The translations under genes were made by a program, and so were the position numbers. Positions 24,890 through 34,100 of a stretch of DNA of 64,000 bases are shown here, in pieces. Every line of letters starts with the position of its first letter. Position 1 is the first letter of the stretch. The DNA is from Gnetum montanum (Eukaryota > Streptophyta > Gnetopsida > Gnetales > Gnetaceae). The notes beneath the pieces are model-generated. The model did no database searches. It worked only from the letters and a program-made list of their open reading frames with translations, and was not told where the DNA came from. The stretch lies in the NCBI GenBank assembly GCA_015680685.1, contig MNCI01008572.1:524456-588455 (forward strand), read 5' to 3'.

Positions 24890-25390
24890 CGCTGGGTGTA
24901 TACGCTATGTCTGGTGAGCATAGACACTGGGCGTATACGCTGGATGTGCTGGGCGTATGCAAATTTGGGCGTAGATGTTGTGGACGCTGGGCGTATACGC
25001 TGATGTGCTGGGCATATACGCTGTGGTGTATACGCTGATGTGCTGGGCATATGTAAATTTTGGCGTAGATGTTGTGGACACTGGGCGTATATGCCAGGCG
25101 TATACGCTGATGTGCTGGGTGTATATGCCCTAGCGTATATGCTGAGGTGTTGGGCATATACGCTAATGGTTGCTGCCTTGTACCAAGTCTCATTCTGCAG
25201 TGTTGTTTCCATGTCATCTTCGGCGATTTCATGCTGGGCGTATACATCTGTTGTACCTACCGAGCATACATGTGAGGCGCGTACACTGGGCATGTACGCT
25301 GTAAACTTCAGGCATATAGGCTGAGAATGTCAGGCGTATACGCTGGGCGTATACACTATGGATGTCAGGCATATACGCTGAGAATGCATA
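24890..25390. repeat. Palindromic word array GCGTATACGC in U3 of Y (3' LTR)
   Basis: More than twenty occurrences of gcgtatacgc or one-to-three-base variants (gcatatacgc, gcgtatatgc, gcgtatacac) lie within 500 bases, often in the frame 'gctgatgtgctgggcgtatacgctgg'. The core is a perfect 10-base palindrome. Translating it gives spurious frames of repeated AYTP/VYAQ type. The array differs in unit number between the two LTRs. Confidence 0.85.
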
Positions 25391-25522
25391 CTTAGTGAAA
25401 ATTAAGCATCTGATCTCCGAAGTTGCCATGTTTGGTACCAGATATAGCCATGATTGTCTGTGAGTCCCAGGGACCTGCTTCTTGTTGGAAAAGTACTAGG
25501 CTCGAAATTTTGTGGTGTTTCA

Positions 25523-25539
25523 TTGGCCCCTCTTTGTTG
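25523..25539 (-). other. Polypurine tract of element Y
   Basis: The minus strand reads CAACAAAGAGGGGCCAA immediately before the LTR start TGAAACACC. Element B has the same tract at 14,542-14,558. Confidence 0.85.
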
Positions 25540-26530
25540 ACGCTTGGAGGAATCGACCCAAGAAGTGTCGACAAAGAAGTGCAAAACACCACAAGCAACT
25601 TGATAGAAACCTTTTCCATTGCCACCTAACTAAATGTCATCGCACTGTGTTCAATAGTACATGGGATTGAGAGACGTAAAATTTGTATCTGGATGGGGAA
25701 ATGGAGACTGTGGGGATTGGGAACTGACCAAGAGATTGTACTTGGGTAAAGGGGATGCTCTGGTGTGTGTCATGTTGATCCTTGTCAATGGCCATTATTT
25801 AGCAGACTCGGAATCCAGACATGTGATGTGCATTCTTTGGCAGAACAAGACTCTTGGTTAGTGTCCAAGAGGACGTGTTGGTGAGACCAAAGCCACGTGA
25901 GGACATGTTGCATTCTTTGGAGGAACAGGGCCCTTGTTTGGTGTTTTAGGGGGAGCCTGTTGGCAAAGAGCCAAAGCTATGCAACGAGATGCTCGTGATT
26001 GTTTTGGACATGAGTACTTGGTTCCAAGACAACTGCCTTCCTACCTGAGGTTTATATGGGAAATGCCAAGCGTCTTGATTGTCTCTTTTTTTTTGGTTTG
26101 CTCTTGTACTCATGCTCAAGTGTTATGTTGTGTGTTGCCACTGCTTTAAATTGTGACAGTGTGCGACAGCATGCTCAAAGTTTTGAATGTACTGGGTGTG
26201 TCAGAGGTGTGGCTGAGTAGAGTGTGTCGGTGAACAAATAGTGAATGTATCAGGAAATGGGGATGTACTACTGAACGCCTTGATTTAGTCTTGCCACGTG
26301 AGCTGTGAATGTTGCCTCATCTTGCTGCTTATGATGAAATGCATTCTTGTGCAAATACTTCTGAGCGTCATCCTGCAAACACAACTCCAAGGAGACAAGA
26401 AAACCATAAGTGAATAAGCAAGCTTAGATTTACACAGCAACTGATGGAATGAAGGTACTGGAAGAGATTTCAGGCAGCAATCTTGGTAGGATCTTTTGAT
26501 GGCGGGAGATGTAGTGATTCTGATGAAGCT
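25540..26530. other. Non-coding 3' spacer of element Y, distal part
   Basis: I see no supported gene. Directly beside the polypurine tract is an inverted repeat: 'ctttgttgacgcttgg' at about 25,532-25,547 faces 'agaagtgtcgacaaag' at about 25,561-25,576. Element B keeps the same arrangement at 14,551-14,597. The phrase at about 26,370 'catcctgcaaacacaactccaag' is also conserved with B. The inverted repeat could fold in the transcript near its 3' end. Confidence 0.55.
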
Positions 26531-26793
26531 TGAATGTTGCTACGGATTGAATAACTAGAGATGGGGTTGCTAGTTTATAGTCTTAGCGAACTATCATGGG
26601 TTAGTTTTATGTCATAACCCGTTGGACATTGCCTTTTTAGTGTCATGGCGGATGTTACATTGCCAGTTTCTAGTCTTAGCGGACCATAAAGAGGCAGACT
26701 AGTTTATAGTCTTAGCGGACTCTGGTGAATGCAACGGTGGTAGTTTACTGTCATGCTAGACGGGTGCTAGTTTATCATCATTGTGGACACTGT
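26530..26793. repeat. Spacer words 'tagtttatagtcttagcggac' in Y
   Basis: At least six degenerate copies of a word of the form tagtttatagtcttagcggac, or agttttatgtcataaccc, occur between the integrase and the LTR. Related words occur at 30,590-30,730 and 35,940-36,150. Confidence 0.65.
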
Positions 26794-26978
26794 GTGGTAT
26801 TAGTTTATCGTCATGATCCCAGGACGAGCTGTGGTATCAGTTTTAAGTCATAATCCAGGACTGTTTTGTGGTATCAGTTTATCGTCATGATCCCGGGACG
26901 AGCTGTGGTATCAGTTTTAAGTCATAATCCAGGACTGTTCTGTGGTATCAGTTTATCGTCATGATCCCAGGACTCACA
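26794..26978. repeat. 74-bp tandem repeat made of 37-bp halves
   Basis: Copies start at 26,794, 26,868 and 26,942, the last one being partial. Each 74-base unit is a dimer of related 37-base halves: gtggtatcagtttatcgtca... then gtggtatcagttttaagtca.... The array abuts the end of the integrase frame. Confidence 0.85.
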
Positions 26979-26995
26979 CGTACCTGAGTTTTTTG

Positions 26996-28040
26996 TCATG
27001 TATAGAATGGTTTCAAGAATGAGTGATTAGTCAGATTTGCAAACTCATTCCCTTCCATATTAGCTAACTTAAATGCTCCATTGTCGAATACTTTAATGAC
27101 CAAGTAAGGCCCTTCCCAGTTGGTTGAGAATTTGTCTGGGTGTTCCCAAACGGCTTTGAGCACAAGGTCACCTTCTTTGATAGGGTGCTTACAAACGTCA
27201 TGCCGATGTCGTTGCCATTGTTGTTTTTGGTACCACTCAATCTGATCGAGTGCACGTATGCATTCCTCCTCCACCGAATCCAAGTCAATGATGCGCAAAT
27301 CATTGTTTTGCCCTTCATCAAGGAGTCCAGAAAGTGTGATCCTTAAAGATGGTACATGCAATTCCAGAGGTAAAATAGCTTCTGAACCATAAACAAGACT
27401 ATATGATGTTTTACCTGTTGAATTTCAATGCATAGTGTGGTATGCCCACAATGCGTATACCAATTGCTCATGCCATCTTCGCTTGCTTTGGGTAAGCATA
27501 TTTTTGAGTATTGTAATGACGGTTTTGTTTGTTGCCTCTACTTGCCCATTGCTCTGAGGATAGTAAGGAGATGAAAACAAGTGTTTGATCCCTAGACTTT
27601 CACAAAAGGTTTTGGTCTTAGCATTGCTAAATTGTGGCCCATTGTCTGTGATGATTGTCATGGGGACACCAAAGCGAGTTACAATGTTTTCGAGAATAAA
27701 ATTGCACACGTGTTTAGACGTAGTTTTTCAAAGGGGAGCAACTTCTACCCACTTCATGAAATATTCTGTTGCAGTTATGATGAAACTATGCCCTACAGAA
27801 GATGAGGGTGTTATTGGGCCGATAAGGTCCAACCCCCACTTTTGAAAGGGCCACATGATTTGCGCCGTATGCAACTCATTTGGTGGGACATGGATTAGAT
27901 TGCTATGTTTTTGGTAGGTACTACATGTCTTAGACTTGGAGAGACAGTCATATTCCATGTGTGGCCAATAGTAGCCTAAGCGTCTTATTTTTGTTGCCAT
28001 GGCTTTTGGCGCTATGTGTCCTCCGCATAGTCCCTCATGT
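26996..28040 (-). pseudogene. Element Y integrase (broken)
   Basis: This DDE integrase inserts retrotransposon cDNA into the host genome. In protein order, HEGLCGGHIA (about 28,040) and KTCSTYQKH near 27,920 form the HHCC zinc domain, with one cysteine replaced (CSTY for CxxC). Then come LDLIGPITPSS with the first Asp, ITDNGPQFSN with the second Asp, and NGQVEATNK with the Glu. The C-terminal domain follows, with VLKAVWEHPD and NWEGPYLVIKVFDNGAFKL. A break near 27,710-27,728 and another at 27,362-27,425 split the protein into three frames (28,000-27,728; 27,709-27,425; 27,361-26,996), so it is inactive although all three catalytic residues remain. No chromodomain is evident after it, as expected for Tat/Ogre. 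Confidence 0.92.
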
Positions 28041-28042
28041 AC

Positions 28043-28980
28043 CTATTCAACAATGGTTTGGACATTGGTACTACTAATGCATGTTAGCAATATGCCTTCG
28101 TAGGATCTATGACACAATGTGTTCCCTACCAGGGTATACTGCTTAGAACATTTTCGTACTACATCATTTTGTGCATTTGTCAGATGTCGTGGTGTTTCGC
28201 CCTGTAGAAAGTACTCTTTTATGTCATCATACCATTCTATCGCGTATGTTGTACTAACAGATACAATTGGCAATGTGTCAAGAGTATCAGTTATTGGTTC
28301 AGCACAACTGATCATGGAGCTTGGTAATATATGGAACATGTCTGGCAATATATTTAGTGCTAATGTGGCTAACGCATCTGCGATGGTATTATCATTTCTG
28401 GAAATGTGTTGCACATTGATGTTTTCGAATCGCCTCATTAGGTGTTTTGACAAGTCACAATATGGTTGTAAGTGTTGGGCTTTACATGTATAGACGTCTG
28501 TGACCTGGTTTATGACTAGTTGCGAGTCTCCTCTGACCACAAGCTGTGTGATGTCTGAAGCCAGCGCTGCCGCGAGACCTCTAAGGAGACCTTCATACTC
28601 TGCTATGTTGTTGGTACAATGAAAGTTGAAATGATAAGCAAAGGGTCAGATTTCCCCGAAGGGATAGGTGATGACAGCGGCTGCACTTCCCCCTCGAGAG
28701 GTGGATGCTCCATCAAAGTTTAGAATGGCATCGTAGTCGTTGGGCACGATGTCTATTGCGCTTATATTCTCTTCTGGGAATTCTAGTTCTATTATCGCTT
28801 GATCGTGCATTGGCGATGTGGCCATTTGACTTGCTATGGCTTGACCCTTAACTGATGATTGCGCTATGTAGTGCAGGTCAAATTCAGCTATCATGGCTTT
28901 CCAGTGGGCTATCCAACTCATTTCGTAAATGTTTCCTGTTATAGCCCTTAGCACATTATCCTTACAAATTATGTTAGCTT
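28043..28980 (-). pseudogene. Element Y RNase H region, second (archaeal-like) RNase H
   Basis: The frame 28,954-28,646 begins with the tail of a first, worn RNase H/connection (SSVKGQAIASQMA) and continues into a complete-looking RNase H start, FDGASTSRGG. After a stop at about 28,645 the domain resumes through NIAEYEGLL and, in the frame 28,540-28,043, RGDSQLVINQV and NTIADALATL. The Asp, Glu, Asp and Asp expected for catalysis are all visible. Two RNase H domains in tandem are known from the Tat lineage, where the second is of archaeal type. This supports the lineage call, though the assignment rests on motif order alone. Confidence 0.8.
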
Positions 28981-29125
28981 GGTTATGGAAGAGGTAATGT
29001 CATCATTTCCTTAAAGAAAAGACCAAAGCTAAACATGATCTCTCCACGTCGTTGTACTTTTTCTCGTGGGCAAATAATGCATGGCTTAAGTAATATATAG
29101 GGACTTCGGTTCCATCATCTTGTTT

Positions 29126-30520
29126 CTAGCAAAGCATAAACGTGATTGACGAATCTGAAGTGGCAAGGTAGATGTAAAACAGTTTATCATTTCGGGGTGG
29201 ATAAACTGTGGGCAGTCGGGCAAGTGCTGTTTTAATGTTATCGAATGCTTCTTGGCACTGTGGAGTCCATTCAAAATGGACGTTCTTGCATAACAGGTGA
29301 TTCATAGGTTTTAGTTTATCTGTTAGTTTTTCTATAAAATGCTTGATAAATTGTAATCTACCTTGTAGACCTCGAAGTTCGGTAAGGTTGCTGGGTGGTT
29401 TCAGGTTTGTTATGGCCTTAACTTTATCAGGGTCTACTCGTATCCCTACTTTTGAGGCTATAAATCCAAGCATTTTTCCTGTCTTGACGCCAAAGACGCA
29501 TTTTTTTGGGTTAAGTCTCAATTCATATTTTAAACAACGTTTTAGTACTAAGTCGAGATCTTGTACATGTTGTTCCGATGTTTTTGATTTAACCACAATG
29601 TCGTCCACGTAATCGTTGAGCGACTGTAATATGTAATTGCTAAAGATGAATGTCATCGCCCTTTGATATGTGGCCCCAGCATTTTTGAGACTGAAGGGCA
29701 TCATTGTATAGAAAAAGGTTCCCCATGGTGTCATGAAGGTAGTTCGGAGTTGATGCTCCGGGTTAATACGTATCTTGTTGTATCCCGAGAAGCCATCCAT
29801 AAAAGATAATAAGGCGTGTCCAGCAGTCGAGTCGACAAGTTGATCGATGCTGGGTAGGGGAAAATCATCTTTTATGGTTGCAACATTTAAATCCCGGAAG
29901 TTAATGCATAAGCGAATGCTTCCGTTCTTCTTCGGGACAATGACCATGTTGGATACCCACTCGACGTAATCAACAGCCCGGATGAAACCAGCCTGATAAA
30001 GCTTACTGATCTCATTACGAACTGCCAATGCCACCTCGGGTTTAACCTTTCATGCCTTTTGTTTTACCGGTCTCAATTTTGGATCAAGAATAATGTTATG
30101 CTAGACAATTCGAGGGTCTAACCCGGGCATGTCCATGTAAGACCAAGCGAATGCTTTTATGTTTTCCCTAAGCACGTTCTCAATGTCTTTGGCTAATTAC
30201 GGTTATAGTAGTGTGCTTAATTTTAATATTTTAATTTCCCCATTGGACATGGTGATGGGGGTTTCGGTCAACGAGTCTTCAGTGATATTTTTGGCTTCTA
30301 TGTTAAGAGGTTTTGTCATACCTTTGTAGTTGTCTATCGTTTGCTGTGTTGAGGCTATGACTGCATCATCCATTGATGAACTTAAGTGGATGAGATTTAT
30401 GTTGATGTCCCTTGCAATTTTTCCATATGATCCATCAATGATTAATGGTTTGGTTAAATGCTAGCAATCCATCAGGCTTGCTCCTACCAATAAACAGAGA
30501 GCAGAATGAGCTAATGGGTA
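29126..30520 (-). pseudogene. Element Y reverse transcriptase (nearly intact domain)
   Basis: The uninterrupted frame 30,034-29,126 has NMVIVPKKNGSIRLCINFRDLN, DDFPLPSIDQLVD, FMDGFSGYNKI, PWGTFFYTMMPF and the catalytic box LNDYVDDIVVKS. The thumb and connection follow, with FGVKTGKMLGFIAS and LRGLQGRLQFIKHFI. Upstream on the same strand the frame continues with stops to about 30,500 (NITEDSLTETPITMSNGEIK, AKDIENVLRENIKAFAWSYMDMPGLDPRIV, KLRPVKQKA), which is the N-terminal part of the RT polyprotein. It then ends about 5.7 kb from the protease, with the antisense gene between. The catalytic core looks functional; the surrounding frame is not. Confidence 0.93.
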
Positions 30521-30589
30521 TCGTTCTATGTTCTTTGGAAATTTAAATTATGTGCACATGCTTGATGGTGGATTATTGTCACATCGGGA

Positions 30590-30735
30590 CGCACGGCAGT
30601 TTAAGGCCATACCGGGCTGTGGGTGGCAATTTAACGCCTTACTAGGCAAAATGTAATCCGCAGGTGGCAGTTTAAGGCCTTACCGGGCCGTAACGGCAGT
30701 TTAGGGCTGTACCAGGCTGTAACGGCAATTTACGC
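30590..30735. repeat. Spacer words 'ggcagtttaaggccttaccgggcc' in Y
   Basis: Four degenerate copies of a word close to ggcagtttaaggccttaccgggccgtaac lie between the N-terminus of the reverse transcriptase and the promoter of the antisense gene. The copies at 35,940-36,010 on the far side of the antisense gene are the same word, so the gene is bracketed by it. Confidence 0.75.
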
Positions 30736-30938
30736 TAGAATGTTCAACGTAAACACGTAAAATGGGGTTCACAGGGGGAATGGGATGTAGTAATTTTGTT
30801 TTATTTGAAAAATATATATATATTTTATATTTTTTAAGCAAACTTTAGTTAAAAATAAGCAGAAAAAGGTAAAACGAGGCAAAAATGACAAACTGCGAGG
30901 TGGCAGCGTCAGCAGCGGCGGCAACGACGGCAGAGCAC

Positions 30939-30946
30939 TATATAAA
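30939..30946 (+). promoter_or_regulatory. TATA box of the antisense gene in Y
   Basis: The plus strand has a canonical TATATAAA in 'cagagcactatataaaggggggg', 202 bases before the ATG at 31,148. Transcription would start near 30,970-30,980. It reads opposite to the retrotransposon, so it is not the LTR promoter. The 80 bases upstream are GC-rich (gcagcgtcagcagcggcggcaacgacgg), unlike their surroundings. Confidence 0.7.
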
Positions 30947-30974
30947 GGGGGGGTTTCATTTGTTGTTACTTTGA

Positions 30975-31147
30975 CTCAGCAGCGTAATCTGGAGTGTAAA
31001 ATCTCAGCGTAAGCGTAAACTGTAAAACCCTGAGCGTAGACGCCAACGACTAAACCCCAGCGTAGACGCCGAGCGTAGAAGGTCAATCGTAGGCATACAG
31101 AGTTTTAACCCTCAGTGTAAGCTATCAATCCTAGCGTAGACACCGAG
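30975..31147 (+). repeat. Leader of the antisense gene with agcgtagac words
   Basis: The leader repeats agcgtaa/agcgtagacgcc at short spacing, for example 'ctgagcgtagacgccaacgac' and 'cagcgtagacgccgagcgtag'. These are variants of the gcgtatacgc word of the LTR. The same words continue in intron 1 (31,330-31,910). Confidence 0.7.
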
Positions 31148-34100
31148 ATGGGCAAAGGCAAGGAAGTGGAAGGGCAGGGGAGGAAGGGTCCTGACTTGAC
31201 CTTCGCAGAGGAAAGCGAAGCCATGCTGCAATGCCTGCCCAAGCCAAGGATTCCGTCATGGCCTGGGTCATCACACAGGTAGGCTCTAATCCCGCCTCTG
31301 TTAGTTATTTTTGCTTGTGCATGTTTCGTAACATAGACAGTCTCGTAGAGGGCTTCAACGTATACGTCAAGCGTAGAGAGTTTAGTGTAAAACCTTGATA
31401 GTGTAGACTGTCATAGCATAATCTGTTTTCAGTGCACAGCGTAATCACTTTTTCTTGCACGAAGCGTAGACGATTGTATCAGCGTATACGCCGAACAGCC
31501 TTCAGCGTATACACTGAGGGTTTCTTCAGCGTATACGCTGAGCGTGAATCAGTTCAGTCTTTTTAAGTATGGTTCAGCGTAGACCTATTTTCCTATAGAC
31601 TGTTTTTGATGTAAACTGTTTGTTCAGTGTCTAGCGTAGACTATTTACGCTGAAAGCTTCTATGGCGTATACGCTAGGGGTTTCTTCCACATATACGCTG
31701 ACTATAAACAATTTGGTTGACGGCGTAAACGGTTCGTTGTTGGCGTATACGCCAGGTTAGGCAACGTATACGCCTAGTGTAAATAGTTCATTGTCAGCGT
31801 ATATGCCGGGTTAGGCAGCGTCTACACCGAGCGTAAACAGTTAGAAACACCATAAACAGTCTTTTGACAGTGTATACACCGGGATAAGTAGCGTATACGC
31901 CAAGCTCAAATAGTTAGTAATTTTTCCTAAGTGTCGATTTATGATGTGAAATTTTGTTTTTCATGTCGTTTTGATGCATGGCTGATTTTACATTGGTATT
32001 TTGGTTGCTTGCAAGGACACTAAGCCTTTTCTCCTCGTGGTTGAGCTTGTTGGGGTGCTAACATGGTTTGGCCCCATTGAGGCGGATGAGCCTACCCCGG
32101 ACCTAACTGTGGACAACAATGGGGTCTAGTTCAGAGAAGGTGCGTGTGAATTCTTGCCCTTTATACTAGATAATTTTGAAGTTGTTATCTGGTCGCACCT
32201 AAGTGAACTGGTGGCACGGAGCATGCTTGAGGCAATGCTGCCAGGAGCCGCGGAGGGTGTCGTTGTCTTCATGGAAGACATCGACGAGGGGAAGCTTATG
32301 AATGAGGATGGTTCTTCCTGCGGGACCAGGTCTACACGTCCGTTTGCGCACGTGTGGGCCCGATTTCCACGAGAGCAGGACTACCTCGACAACACCTTAT
32401 TTTTAGCCGTGTGTGTGCACACATTGTTCCAGAACCCTCCTGGCACAGTGTACCGAGTGGGCAGGTAGGACTGTTTAAGTTTATCGTTTCTTTTCACCGT
32501 TTGGCATTTGCCTCAATTTTGACATCTGTTCGTTTGTAGGCCTGAAGTTAACGCAGACGGAATATGTGTTGAGGATGATGGGCTTGCTTTAGCTCATACC
32601 GCTCTAGAGGCATTTATGGCGGGTCCCATCCTTCGTAAAGCTATATTAGCTCAAACGAAGGGTGATATTGTCTATTTTCACAAACGGTTCTCTAGAGCGT
32701 TAGCAATGTGCCAAGCTCATGGATGGATGGATAAAGATTGGTCAGACCAAGGGCTAGTCTTCCCTCGTGACTCTGGTTCAGGAAGCACATCCAAGTCTAC
32801 AACTGACGGTAAATGACAACATCTCCTAGATTTGCTAACATATTTATTCAACTGCCGAGGGGTTATACTGATTTGATGATTTCAAATTATATTTGCAGTT
32901 AATGTACCTCCTGGCAGGGACCCTGTCACAACGGGGCGAATTGAAACCACCCTGTCAATGAAGTTTGGGGAGGTGAATAAGGCTCAAAAATGGTTGCGTA
33001 CCCATGCCCCGCCATCCATTATTCGCTACTTAGACAATGCTGACCTCATGGAGCTCTTCACAACCCCGAGTCCTGATGTATCAATAGCAGAAATGATCAG
33101 GATGGTGGATTCTTTCAATGAGTCTGTCTCCTACTACAGCACCTGGATTAAGGGTGTTAAGATCGTTTTCCATCTGTCGCCTGAATTCTTTTGGAACTTA
33201 TTTGGTGTACCGGCAGATGGTATAACTGTAGCTTTAGATAGGGCTCATAAAGAGCTCCAAATGGTTCATGAATTGGAGGACTAACTAGGCATGGTCAAGG
33301 GTGCCAAGGGATTCCCAATGCACGGGAAATCAAAAGTTGAGGAGGTGAATGAACTATATCCCCTATTTAGGATGTGGGTATTCCCGAAATCCTTGTCCCA
33401 GGTGTGGAGTCTTGGGGTCGAAGCTGTACGCATCATGCAAACTATCCTAGAAACCGGAGCATGCTATAATTGGGCCCAATTTTTGTTATCGGGCCTGCAT
33501 AAGGAGATAGTGCGATTGCGCTCGAATGTTGAGGCACAGTCCCACTTCACCTTTGCTTTCTTTGCCGGTTACCTGCACCGCTTAGCTGAGTTTCTAGTAG
33601 TTCATGCAGACAACAAGTATGTTCTATGAGATCGGGGTCAACTATCCTGCCCGTGGATCAACCACTTGTTTGAAGTTGCTAAGTCCCAAGACCGTCTTGA
33701 GGAAATTGATGAATCCGTGTCTATTACGATAGGGGGATCATCGGGTACCTCAATTCACACTCGTGATAGTTTAGGATTAGAGCCAGATGATGTGCCTATC
33801 ACTGTGAGAAGAGCTAAGAGGGTTATCAAAGAAACCATTGGCAAGGGCAAGGGGAAGCTAACAAAGCGCGAGTGCTCAACTTGGGAAGCCTCGAATGTGA
33901 ATGAGCCACGAGTGAAGCGCATACGATTCAAGATGTCTAGTAAGTAGACTTTGCACACTTGTTGCTTTATTGTTTTCGTTTTGTTCATAATTTTTACTTT
34001 GATTGCTTACATGCCACTGATACCCTCAGACTTGATTCGAGAAGTGAGGAAGCAGGCGTTAGACACAATTACTGAAGAGGAGGAGACCAACACGGAGCGA

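Larger units (their letters stand above)
24190..25522 (-). repeat. 3' LTR of element Y
   Basis: The left copy runs from TGTACCGTC to GTGGTGTTTCA and pairs with 40,958-42,252. Over the first 470 bases I counted by hand roughly 30-40 differences, mostly C/T and G/A, so the pair is clearly related but not recent. The lengths differ (1,333 against 1,295), chiefly in the word array. On the minus strand U3 is the right part, holding the array at 24,890-25,390, and a TATA box lies at 24,777-24,784. Confidence 0.93.

Noticed and set aside
24634-25293. A 219-codon minus-strand open frame rich in repeated VYAQ/AYTP, and similar frames at 41,492-42,119
   Set aside because: These are translations of the palindromic word array in the LTR. 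Every frame of such an array is open, and both LTRs give different, shifted versions.
29343-29612. Plus-strand frame over the reverse transcriptase
   Set aside because: It is a shadow of the well-supported RT frame on the minus strand and begins inside its thumb region.
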